From NCBI GenBank assembly GCA_016291085.1, contig JAEEVW010000016.1:16886-80885 (forward strand): a stretch of 64,000 nt of DNA, given 5' to 3'. Of this stretch, positions 33,597 to 41,821 are shown one piece after another. Position 1 is the first letter of the stretch. Every line of letters begins with the position of its first letter. The translations under genes were made by a program, and so were the position numbers. The notes beneath the pieces are model-generated. The model did not search any database. It saw only the letters and a program-made list of their open reading frames with translations, and had not been told where the DNA came from. This stretch comes from Prevotella sp. GTDB taxonomy: Bacteria; Bacteroidota; Bacteroidia; Bacteroidales; Bacteroidaceae.

Positions 33597-36269
33597 ATGA
33601 TGACAGCCAACGAGATTCGCGACTCGTTCAAGAAGTTTTTCGAGTCGAAGCAACACGCCATCGTGCCTTCTGCACCGATGGTGATCAAGGATGACCCCAC
33701 GTTGATGTTTACCAACGCGGGCATGAACCAGTGGAAAGATATTATATTAGGTACGCGCGACCCAGAGCCGCGTCGCCGTGCGGATACCCAGAAGTGTCTG
33801 CGCGTCAGCGGTAAGCACAACGACTTGGAAGAGGTTGGTCACGACACCTACCACCATACCATGTTCGAGATGCTGGGAAACTGGTCGTTTGGCGACTACT
33901 TCAAGGAGGGTGCCATAGACATGGCGTGGGAATATCTGGTGGATGTCTTGAAGCTGAATCCTGAGGACCTTTATGTTACTGTATTCGAGGGTTCACCCGA
34001 AGAAAACATCCCTCGCGACGACGAGGCTGCCAAGTATTGGGCCAAGCACGTGCCTGAGGATCATATCATCAATGGCAACAAGCACGACAACTTCTGGGAA
34101 ATGGGCGACACAGGTCCCTGCGGTCCCTGTTCTGAGATTCACGTCGACTCTCGTACTCCCGAGCAGAAGGCCGCTTCAGGCAAAACGGGTCGTGAACTCG
34201 TCAACCAAGACGACCCACAGGTTATCGAGATCTGGAACCTTGTGTTCATGCAGTTCAACCGCAAGGCTGACGGCAGTCTCGAGAAGCTGTCGATGAATGT
34301 GATTGATACTGGTATGGGGTTCGAGCGCCTGGTACGCATGATGCAGGGCAAGCACTCGAACTACGATACCGACGTCTTCCAGCCCATCATCAAGGCCGAG
34401 CAGGACATTACAGGTCTTAAGTACTTCACCTTTGAAGAGGAGGCTAGTCAGACTAGTGAGACTAGTTCTACTAGTCAAGAGCAAATCAACGTGGCTATGC
34501 GTGTCTGCGCCGACCACCTTCGTGCTGTTTCGTTCTCGATTGCCGATGGTCAGCTGCCCTCGAACGCCAAGGCCGGCTACGTCATCCGCCGTATCCTGCG
34601 TCGTGCCGTACGTTACGCCTACACCTTCCTCGGACAGAAGGACGGTTTCCTCTATAAGCTCGTCCCCACCCTCGTTCACGAGATGGGCGATGCCTTCCCT
34701 GAGCTGAAGGCCCAGCAGCAGTTGATTACCAAGGTCATCAAGGAGGAGGAAGACTCCTTCCTGCGCACCCTCGACAAGGGTATCTCCCTGCTCGACAAGG
34801 CGATGGAGGAACTGAAGGCTCAGGGCAAGAACCAACTTGATGGCGTTCAGGCCTTCCGTATGTTCGACACTTATGGTTTCCCCCTCGACTTGACAGAGTT
34901 GATTTGTCGTGAGAATGGTTTTACCGTTGACGAGGAGCAGTTCAACGTGGAGATGCAGAAACAGAAGGAGCGTGCCCGTAATGCCGCTGCCGTTGAGAAT
35001 AGCGACTGGGTAGAGCTGAAGGCTGGCGAACAGCAGTTCGTAGGCTACGACTACTCGGAATATGAGTGCGAGATTCTGCGCTACCGCAAGGTGACGCAGA
35101 AGAAGAATGAGTTCTACGAAATCGTGCTGTCTGCCACACCATTCTATGGCGAGATGGGTGGACAGGTTGGTGATCAGGGTGTGCTCGTCTCTGAGAACGA
35201 GACCATCGAGGTTATCGACTCCAAACGCGAGAACGGCCAGACTGTTCATATCGTCAAGCAGTTGCCTAAAGACCCCGCAGCCCAGTTCATGGCTTGTGTC
35301 GATACCGACAAGCGCGACGCTTCGGCTGCCAACCACACCGCTACCCACCTGCTCGACTATGCCTTGAAGCAGGTACTGGGTGACCACGTGGAGCAGAAGG
35401 GTTCGTTTGTATCGCCCGACACGCTGCGTTTCGACTTCTCGCACTTCGAGAAGGTGACTGACGAGCAGCTGCGCGAGGTAGAGCGTATCGTCAACGACAT
35501 GATCCGTCAGGACCTGCCTCGTGACGAACATCGCGATATGCCGATGGAAGAAGCCAAGAAACTGGGTGCTATCGCCTTGTTTGGCGAGAAATATGGTGAT
35601 AAGGTGCGTGTCATGCGCTTTGGTCCGTCGTGCGAGCTCTGCGGTGGTATCCATGCCACTTCAACAGGTCGCATCGGTTTCTTCAAGATTCTCTCTGAGA
35701 GCAGCGTGGCAGCAGGTATCCGCCGTATTGAGGCCAAGACAGGCAAGGAGTGCGAAGAGTTGCTATATCAGTTGGAAGACACGCTGAAGGTCATCAAGTC
35801 GTTCTTCAATAATGCCAAAGACCTGCAAGGCGTGATTCAGAAGTACATCGAGGAGCACGACTCGATGAAGAAGGAAATCGAAGGTTTCCAGGCACAGGCT
35901 GTAGAACGTGCTGCCAAGCAGTTGGTTGAAAAGGCTCGCGAGGTGAATGGTGTGAAGGTAGTTTCTGCCGTATTGCCTATGGTTCCTGCTGCAGCCAAAG
36001 ACCTTGCTTTCAAGATTCGTGCTGCTGTCGAGGGTTCACTGCTCTGCGTCATTGGTTCTCACGCTGACAACAAGCCTCAGCTTTCTATCATGATGAGCGA
36101 CGACATGGTCAGTGAACACGGACTGAATGCAGGCCAGATGGTTCGCGAAGCCGCTAAGCTTATCCAGGGCGGTGGCGGTGGTCAGCCCCACTTCGCTCAG
36201 GCCGGTGGTAAGAGCGTCGACGGACTCTCTGCTGCAGTCGATAAGGTCATCGAACTGGCAAATCTGTAA
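33597..36269 (+). CDS. alaS: Alanine--tRNA ligase, with a repeat-encoded insertion
   Basis: 890 aa, full length. Catalytic domain at the N-terminus ([53 protein letters not shown]), the tRNA-recognition helices ([20 protein letters not shown]), editing domain with [12 protein letters not shown] near 580 and [13 protein letters not shown] near 680, and the C-Ala domain ending [20 protein letters not shown]. It charges tRNA-Ala and clears Ser/Gly mischarging. Residues 283-294 ([12 protein letters not shown]), between [10 protein letters not shown] and INVAMRV, are encoded by four CTAGT units and seem absent from ordinary AlaRS. Start could also be the ATG one codon later. Confidence 0.97.
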   Translation: MMTANEIRDSFKKFFESKQHAIVPSAPMVIKDDPTLMFTNAGMNQWKDIILGTRDPEPRRRADTQKCLRVSGKHNDLEEVGHDTYHHTMFEMLGNWSFGDYFKEGAIDMAWEYLVDVLKLNPEDLYVTVFEGSPEENIPRDDEAAKYWAKHVPEDHIINGNKHDNFWEMGDTGPCGPCSEIHVDSRTPEQKAASGKTGRELVNQDDPQVIEIWNLVFMQFNRKADGSLEKLSMNVIDTGMGFERLVRMMQGKHSNYDTDVFQPIIKAEQDITGLKYFTFEEEASQTSETSSTSQEQINVAMRVCADHLRAVSFSIADGQLPSNAKAGYVIRRILRRAVRYAYTFLGQKDGFLYKLVPTLVHEMGDAFPELKAQQQLITKVIKEEEDSFLRTLDKGISLLDKAMEELKAQGKNQLDGVQAFRMFDTYGFPLDLTELICRENGFTVDEEQFNVEMQKQKERARNAAAVENSDWVELKAGEQQFVGYDYSEYECEILRYRKVTQKKNEFYEIVLSATPFYGEMGGQVGDQGVLVSENETIEVIDSKRENGQTVHIVKQLPKDPAAQFMACVDTDKRDASAANHTATHLLDYALKQVLGDHVEQKGSFVSPDTLRFDFSHFEKVTDEQLREVERIVNDMIRQDLPRDEHRDMPMEEAKKLGAIALFGEKYGDKVRVMRFGPSCELCGGIHATSTGRIGFFKILSESSVAAGIRRIEAKTGKECEELLYQLEDTLKVIKSFFNNAKDLQGVIQKYIEEHDSMKKEIEGFQAQAVERAAKQLVEKAREVNGVKVVSAVLPMVPAAAKDLAFKIRAAVEGSLLCVIGSHADNKPQLSIMMSDDMVSEHGLNAGQMVREAAKLIQGGGGGQPHFAQAGGKSVDGLSAAVDKVIELANL
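34443..34478 (+). repeat. Four CTAGT 9-base units inside alaS
   Basis: GCTAGTCAG, ACTAGTGAG, ACTAGTTCT, ACTAGTCAA: exactly 4 x 9 bases, in frame, encoding residues 283-294. Confidence 0.9.
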
Positions 36270-36296
36270 TATAGTACACATTGTTCACACTTTTTA

Positions 36297-36338
36297 ACGG
36301 CATGCGCTGTCATATTTTTCAGCGCATGCCGTCTATTT
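36297..36338 (+). terminator. alaS terminator
   Basis: ACGGCATGCGCTG / CAGCGCATGCCGT, a perfect 13-bp stem (36297-36309, 36320-36332) followed by CTATTTT. Confidence 0.8.
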
Positions 36339-36344
36339 TGTGAA

Positions 36345-36863
36345 ATGAGTACAGAAATCAGCAAAAAGGACTTCGCCCGATTGGTGCAGCTACATGCCCC
36401 ACAGGTGCTCGACTTCACGGCCAGACTGCTATCTGATTGCAGGGAGGCTGAAGAGGTGGCACAGGATGCCTTCGTCAAGGCTTTCAGGCAACTGTCGTCT
36501 TTCCGTGGTGACTCGTCGTTCGTGACATGGGTACAGCGCATAGCCTATCACGAAGCCATTGACCATCTGCGACAACGAGCGCCCTACACGGTAGACATCA
36601 GCGAAGTGGCTGCAATATCGGACGATGAAGAGCTGTCAATGGGACGTGAGGAACGTATAGCGTTGATGGAAGAGGCTATCGACGACCTGCCAAACGATGA
36701 GCAACTGCTGATACATCTCTATTATTACGAAGACCAACCGTTGCGAGACATCGCCTATATCATGGATGCGGAGCCGAATGCATTGGCACAGCGACTCCAC
36801 CGAATCAGAAAGAAACTATTACGGACGATTAATCAGAAAGAAAATGAACAAGCTGACAGATAA
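36345..36863 (+). CDS. ECF-type RNA polymerase sigma factor
   Basis: 172 aa. Region 2 around 15-80 (LLSDCREAEEVAQDAFVKAF, FRGDSSFVTWVQRIAYHEAI) and region 4 around 105-165 (DDLPNDEQLLIHLYYYEDQP, ALAQRLHRIRKKLLRTI). Sigma-70 region 1 is absent, as in the ECF group. It probably directs transcription of its own operon and an unknown regulon. The next gene overlaps its end by 20 bases and encodes a membrane protein likely to be the anti-sigma partner. The start ATG lies 6 bases after the alaS terminator. Confidence 0.93.
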   Translation: MSTEISKKDFARLVQLHAPQVLDFTARLLSDCREAEEVAQDAFVKAFRQLSSFRGDSSFVTWVQRIAYHEAIDHLRQRAPYTVDISEVAAISDDEELSMGREERIALMEEAIDDLPNDEQLLIHLYYYEDQPLRDIAYIMDAEPNALAQRLHRIRKKLLRTINQKENEQADR

Positions 36864-37449
36864 CGATATACGCGAGGCCCTGAAACGAAGGGAAACACGA
36901 CGGACAAAACCCGAAGTGCCAGCAGACTTCATGACCAACGTGATGCAGGAGATAACTCCCAAGCCTGTACGTAGAGCACGATATGCCTACATCGCTTCCC
37001 TTGCCGCAGCAGCCTGCATAGCCATTGCCGTGCTGATGGTTTGGCCAAAGGAAGATGGTCTACAGTCCGACGGGAGCGAACTTGTAGTCCGTAAGGAGTA
37101 CATTCCCAGTCCGTCGCCTAAGACCGAGCAAGATTCAGTAAGTCGAGTGCTGCCAGTAAAAGCGGTAGTGCGGCAAGCAAAAAGAACAGACAGACAATTA
37201 GTAGCACAGCGAGACAAGCCCGCTGCTTCATCTGCTGACAGCCTCGACTATTATATTAATAAGATAGAACGTGAACTGGCCCAAATGGATGATAGCCTCT
37301 ATATTGAGCATATTCATCGGGTGATGCATGCTGACGAGCGACTGCAGCGTATCGTCAACAATTACATCCTGAATGAATTGCATAAAGATGCCCAACCCCA
37401 TCAAGCCGCAATTATTAACAACGTAACAACAGACGATTATGAAGAATAG
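36844..37449 (+). CDS. Probable anti-sigma factor, single-pass membrane protein
   Basis: 201 aa from MNKLTDNDIREALKRRETRR. Cytoplasmic part 1-45, one transmembrane segment about 47-64 (YIASLAAAACIAIAVLMVW), then a polar periplasmic region with a helical C-terminus (SLDYYINKIERELAQMDDSL). No zinc-binding anti-sigma motif is seen. Assignment rests on its overlap with the ECF gene (20 bases) and topology. It overlaps the following gene by 11 bases, so the three are translationally coupled. Confidence 0.65.
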   Translation: MNKLTDNDIREALKRRETRRTKPEVPADFMTNVMQEITPKPVRRARYAYIASLAAAACIAIAVLMVWPKEDGLQSDGSELVVRKEYIPSPSPKTEQDSVSRVLPVKAVVRQAKRTDRQLVAQRDKPAASSADSLDYYINKIERELAQMDDSLYIEHIHRVMHADERLQRIVNNYILNELHKDAQPHQAAIINNVTTDDYEE

Positions 37450-39415
37450 GAACATTTTGATGGCAGTATGCCTGATATGGGCCATGTCAATCAATGCACA
37501 GGTGAGCGACGCGGCCCGTCGCGTCCACGAAGCGTTACAGGCTTTCGTAGCCTCTGGTGAATATAATGTAGGTGAAGGCCGTGTGGTCTGCAAGGACATA
37601 GTTACTGGCGGCAAAGCTACGGCCTATGACTTTAGCCAGGTGTTTTCCGTTGAGGGCACTAATGATGCCAGCATACTGTTTCCACACATGCAGGAGTTGG
37701 AGCAGACCCTGCGCAGCGAAGCCGTGCATGCCAAGGAAGTCATGATTCACGACGCCCAAGAAGGTGTTCCGTTGACCTCTGGTGTACTATGGACCTTTGG
37801 CAATCCTAATGGCGCGGTCAGCGGGAGGTATGTCTTCGGCACCCGACAGAACATCCGCCTGCTGTCTTTCGACGAGTCTGACGGGCAGCGCTATGCCGTC
37901 CTGTTAGTGTGGGAACAGCAGATTAAGCTGGACCAGCAGGCTGGAAACTTTTGGATGATGAACGGCACCGTTTTTGAGATTGCGGCTAAGAAGCGCGACG
38001 GCATGCCTTTTATTCTGCCTTATTCCGAACGGCAGGAAATGACAGCAACCATCAAATACGACACAGACCCTACAGCCCCACAGACTTACGACGAACTGTT
38101 AGCCAAAGTAAAGCAGACCTGCCAGATCTACGACCGCGAGACCTCGGGTGGCAAGACGGCTGCTGTCGTGGTGCTCCACAAGATGTGCGACGCCTATCCC
38201 AACAAACTGACCCAAGAGCAGTACAACACGCTCATCGGCATCCTAAGTCCTTATGCTGAGACCGCCTCGGGCCAGAAACACAGGGAGATGTTTGGCTACA
38301 CCTGCTACACGCTTTACAAGAAGAGTGAGCAATATCAGGCGGAAGGCGGTGAGGTGAAGCGTCGACCAGCCATGATAACCTCTTCCACCATATCTACGAC
38401 GCAGCTGCGAAAGGTCGTTTCATACAACGGACTGATTACCAACGGTTCTGAAGACCTGCAACTGGTGGACTGCCAGATTAGCGGCACGGCTCCAGCCGAT
38501 GCCGACAGCATTAGCGTTCATCGCAGCGTGTCCTCTTTCGAGGAACTTGGAAAGTTTCCTGTCCGCAACGGACGTTTCTCTTTCACCTGCCGATTGCCGA
38601 AAGACGAGGTGTGCGGCCTGACCACAGAAAACCGCCATATCACGTATTTCTGGGCAGACGGCCAACCCATCAGAGCAGACTTGGTAAAGAGTACCGTCAA
38701 GAGTCAGAAAGCCTCTCAGCAGCGCAACAACTTCCTGAACGAAACGGAGGCAGAACGGTTGCGCATGCTGAAGATAAAGGACCGTGCCGAACTGGATGCC
38801 GCCCTCGCCAAGCAGCGCGAACGCTATCGTCAGGTCATCTTCCAAGGCAACGACGACCTGCTGAAAGCCGACGCCATCTACAAGGCATATACCGAACTGA
38901 CTTACGACGAACTGAAGCCCTTTGTCAGCGACCAGTTCCGCTACTCTAACCATCTGCTAATGGCTCCCGTCAAGGAATATGTGGCTGGATTGGAGAAACG
39001 CCGTCCGGGGAAACATTATGAAGACATGCTCGTTGCAGACACGCTGGGCAACCCTCACCAGCTGAAAGAGTACGTCGGACGCGGCTATGTCGTGCTGCAC
39101 TTCTGGGAAAGCTGGAATCGCGACCAGTTCGACATCCTGCCCCAGTTGCGCACACTCTACGACCAGTATCATGCGAAAGGCCTGCAAATCCTCAGTCTAG
39201 CCATTGACGGAAACAACAAGAAACAATGGATGGACCGACTGAAAGAAGAGAACCTGCCTTGGCCACAACTGTCTACCAAAGCAGCTAAGAATCTATACGG
39301 CATCCTCTCATGGCCCGAAACCGTTGTCATCGGTCCTGACGGCACCATCGTCGCCAGTCCCTCAACCGTGCAAGAGTTAGAGGCAGAACTGAAAAAGATT
39401 TTTAGTAAGAACTGA
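37439..39415 (+). CDS. Secreted thioredoxin-fold (TlpA-like) protein without the CxxC
   Basis: 658 aa. Signal peptide 1-21 (ILMAVCLIWAMSINAQ). A long N-terminal region of unknown fold (about 25-500) with DUF4369-like stretches, then a thioredoxin/AhpC-TSA fold near 520-655: DTLGNPHQLKEYVGRGYVVL, HFWESWNRDQFDILPQL, LQILSLAIDGNNKKQWMDRL, WPETVVIGPDGTIVASPS (cis-Pro present). The usual WCxPC active site reads WESWNRDQ, so both Cys are missing and disulfide reductase activity is unlikely. A binding or stress-sensing role tied to the sigma/anti-sigma pair is inferred. Confidence 0.8.
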   Translation: MKNRNILMAVCLIWAMSINAQVSDAARRVHEALQAFVASGEYNVGEGRVVCKDIVTGGKATAYDFSQVFSVEGTNDASILFPHMQELEQTLRSEAVHAKEVMIHDAQEGVPLTSGVLWTFGNPNGAVSGRYVFGTRQNIRLLSFDESDGQRYAVLLVWEQQIKLDQQAGNFWMMNGTVFEIAAKKRDGMPFILPYSERQEMTATIKYDTDPTAPQTYDELLAKVKQTCQIYDRETSGGKTAAVVVLHKMCDAYPNKLTQEQYNTLIGILSPYAETASGQKHREMFGYTCYTLYKKSEQYQAEGGEVKRRPAMITSSTISTTQLRKVVSYNGLITNGSEDLQLVDCQISGTAPADADSISVHRSVSSFEELGKFPVRNGRFSFTCRLPKDEVCGLTTENRHITYFWADGQPIRADLVKSTVKSQKASQQRNNFLNETEAERLRMLKIKDRAELDAALAKQRERYRQVIFQGNDDLLKADAIYKAYTELTYDELKPFVSDQFRYSNHLLMAPVKEYVAGLEKRRPGKHYEDMLVADTLGNPHQLKEYVGRGYVVLHFWESWNRDQFDILPQLRTLYDQYHAKGLQILSLAIDGNNKKQWMDRLKEENLPWPQLSTKAAKNLYGILSWPETVVIGPDGTIVASPSTVQELEAELKKIFSKN

Positions 39416-39541
39416 TTTTGGCATCCATGTTACCGCTGTTCATAGACCACGTATTCTATACATACAATTCAAAAAAACATAGCCCCTTGTGCCCCCTTTC
39501 TCTGGGGATCCCTTTGTACAAAGGAGATTTTCGGTTCAAAC

Positions 39542-39579
39542 AGTATGAGGGCAACCGCATTTGCGATTGCCCTCATACT
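39542..39579. terminator. Hairpin between convergent genes
   Basis: AGTATGAGGGCAA / TTGCCCTCATACT, a perfect 13-bp stem (39542-39554, 39567-39579), in the 188-base gap between the thioredoxin-fold gene and the xylan operon. T-runs are weak on both sides. Confidence 0.5.
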
Positions 39580-39603
39580 ATAGTTGAAAAATAAAGCGCG
39601 AGA

Positions 39604-41790
39604 TTACTTGAACAGGCTCTGGGCCATCTTTTCGAGGCAGCGGCGCCAGGTCAGGAACTCGTGGGCAGTACCCTCGGAAACGAGACCCTCAGCATTGAAA
39701 CCGGCAGCTTTCAGGGCTTCGACGCTCTTGTTGATGCCGTCGGGATTCTCCTTGTCGCCACAACCTACGAAGATGTACTTCACAGCCTTCGGATCCTTAA
39801 TCTCGTCGGGCATATAGGTGCCGCCAGAGAGCAGTCCCCAGTAACCAAACACCTCAGGACGACGCAGGGTGATGAGCTTCGTTTCCATACCACCCATCGA
39901 CAGACCAGCCATAGCGCGGTTCCACTTGTCGGGCTTGGTGAGGAACTGTTTGTCAATGACGGGGATGAGCTCGTCAATAAGCACCTTCTCGAACTCCTCA
40001 GCAGTGAACTGGCCGATAGTACCGAACTTGAAGTCGTTGGTCAGACCATAGGCCATGACAACGATGAAGGGCTTGATCTTGCCGTCGGCAATCAGATTAT
40101 CCATAATGATGCCAGCCTTACCCTGTACGGGCCAGCTGGTCTCGTTCTCACCCCAGCCATGCTGCAGGTACAGAACGGGATAGCGCTCCTGCTTGCCCTT
40201 CACGAGCTTACCATAGCCATAGGGCAGATATACATTGGCAGTCTGCATCTTGCCCGTACTCTCAGACCAGAAGTTCACCTGCTGAATGTTTCCGTGAGGA
40301 ATGTCCTTGCGCCAAGCATAGAAGTCCTGATCGGGAGCGGGAATCTCGATACCACTCTCCCAACGGCAAGAGCCGAAGTAGTTGTGCGTGCCAGGATCGT
40401 TGAACACACCACCGTCGATGGTCAGGTGATAGTAGTGGAAACCAGGATCCATCGGACCCTCGGTAGTACCAGTCCACACACCGTCCTTATCCTTGCGCAG
40501 CACCGTACCGCCACGACCACCAAGGCCCAGGCTGACGATAACCGACTTGGCATCGGGAGCCTCGATACGGAAACGGGCATAACCCTCGCTGTTCACCTGC
40601 GGATACTCCTGACCAGGCTGGTTGCAGGGATTGGGAACCCAGTCGTCTTTCGGTGTTGCATTATCAAGCTTAACGTCGAAGTCACGAATAACCTGGAACG
40701 AGCGCTTTGCCTTCAGGTTCTCGTCGATGGGCAACGGATGGTTGCCGAGGCCGAGCCAAGAGTCCTTGTCGCTAAGGTTCCAGAAGGTCACATTCTTAAT
40801 GACATTCTTATACTTACGGAAAATCTTGAAGATGCGGTTGTACTGGTCTTCCTGCAACGTAGCGATATAGGGAGCCTGGGGCTTAGCCTCACCACGCGAG
40901 AAGCGCAGCTGACCACCACTCTCGGTGTTGGTACGGAGGTCGAGCTCGGTAATGTGGATGATATTCACAATCTCAGAGAAACGCTGAATAGCCTTTTCAA
41001 GCTGGTCCTCTTCAGGGAAATAGATGTTGTAGTGGCCCTGCATACCAATACCGTCGATAGGCACACCAGCGTCCTTCATCTTCTTCACCATCTCGTAGAT
41101 ACGCTCACGCTTGCCGTTATCCACACAACTGTAGTCGTTGTAGATCAGAACACCTGTGGGATCAGCCTCACGGGCAAACTCGAAAGCCTTGGCGATGAAC
41201 TCATCACCGCAGAGCTTGAAATGACGGCTCTGACGATAAGGGCTGGCCTTGACCATCTTGCCATCAACAAAGTCGAATGGACGTCCGTCGTCGGCCATAG
41301 CCTCGTTCACCACATCCCAAGCATATACCACGTCCTTATAGCGGTTCACCACCGTGTGGATGTGGTCGCGCAGGCGCTCGTAGAACACTTCCTTCTTGAC
41401 GGGCTTACCCTTCTTGTCGGTAAACATCCAGTCGGCAAACTGAGAGTGCCAGCACAGGCAATGACCACGCATCTTAATACCATTCTCGCGGCAGAAGTTG
41501 GCAATCTTATCGGCCTTCTCAAAGTTCCAGACACCCTCCTTCGGATGAATCTCGCCGGGCTTCCAGTCGTTCTCGGCTGTCACACTGTTAAACTGTTTCT
41601 TGACAATCTCGCTTTGAGCAGGATCAGAGATATTGTTCTGATTGACAGCCACACCGATTGTGAAATAATCCTTGTAGGCATCCTTCAGACTGGGCCCTGC
41701 GAAATAGTCGACAGGACGTCCCCACTGAGCCAGCATTGGTGTGATGCCAAGAAATGCCAGCATCAGACCGGTAATAATTCTTTTTTTCAT
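39604..41790 (-). CDS. Bifunctional endo-1,4-beta-xylanase (GH10) - feruloyl/acetyl esterase (CE1)
   Basis: 728 aa. Signal peptide 1-21. GH10 barrel about 30-370: acid/base Glu163 in WDVVNEAM and nucleophile Glu282 in HITELDLR, no internal CBM. A beta-sandwich of the E-set/CBM48 type about 385-490 (GYARFRIEAPDAKSVIVSLG, GFHYYHLTIDGG) leads into the CE1 alpha/beta hydrolase with Ser631 in GLSMGGME and a His near the C-terminus (GTAHEFLTWRRCLEKM). This is the layout of Xyn10D-Fae1A of Prevotella ruminicola, which cuts xylan and removes ferulate. Last gene of the xylan operon, 31 bases after the GH3 gene. I name it by function because the symbol is strain-specific. Confidence 0.95.
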   Translation of the reverse strand: MKKRIITGLMLAFLGITPMLAQWGRPVDYFAGPSLKDAYKDYFTIGVAVNQNNISDPAQSEIVKKQFNSVTAENDWKPGEIHPKEGVWNFEKADKIANFCRENGIKMRGHCLCWHSQFADWMFTDKKGKPVKKEVFYERLRDHIHTVVNRYKDVVYAWDVVNEAMADDGRPFDFVDGKMVKASPYRQSRHFKLCGDEFIAKAFEFAREADPTGVLIYNDYSCVDNGKRERIYEMVKKMKDAGVPIDGIGMQGHYNIYFPEEDQLEKAIQRFSEIVNIIHITELDLRTNTESGGQLRFSRGEAKPQAPYIATLQEDQYNRIFKIFRKYKNVIKNVTFWNLSDKDSWLGLGNHPLPIDENLKAKRSFQVIRDFDVKLDNATPKDDWVPNPCNQPGQEYPQVNSEGYARFRIEAPDAKSVIVSLGLGGRGGTVLRKDKDGVWTGTTEGPMDPGFHYYHLTIDGGVFNDPGTHNYFGSCRWESGIEIPAPDQDFYAWRKDIPHGNIQQVNFWSESTGKMQTANVYLPYGYGKLVKGKQERYPVLYLQHGWGENETSWPVQGKAGIIMDNLIADGKIKPFIVVMAYGLTNDFKFGTIGQFTAEEFEKVLIDELIPVIDKQFLTKPDKWNRAMAGLSMGGMETKLITLRRPEVFGYWGLLSGGTYMPDEIKDPKAVKYIFVGCGDKENPDGINKSVEALKAAGFNAEGLVSEGTAHEFLTWRRCLEKMAQSLFK

Positions 41791-41821
41791 ACTGTTATGG
41801 TTTAGTTAGTGTTAATGATTA

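Noticed and set aside
34176..35654. 492-codon open frame antisense to alaS
   Set aside because: Shadow frame created by alaS codon bias; its Leu-Thr-Ser stretch is the reverse of the CTAGT repeats.
39661..41805. 714-codon open frame antisense to the GH10-CE1 gene
   Set aside because: It is a shadow of the xylanase reading frame: no family features, no promoter, and the xylanase is certain.
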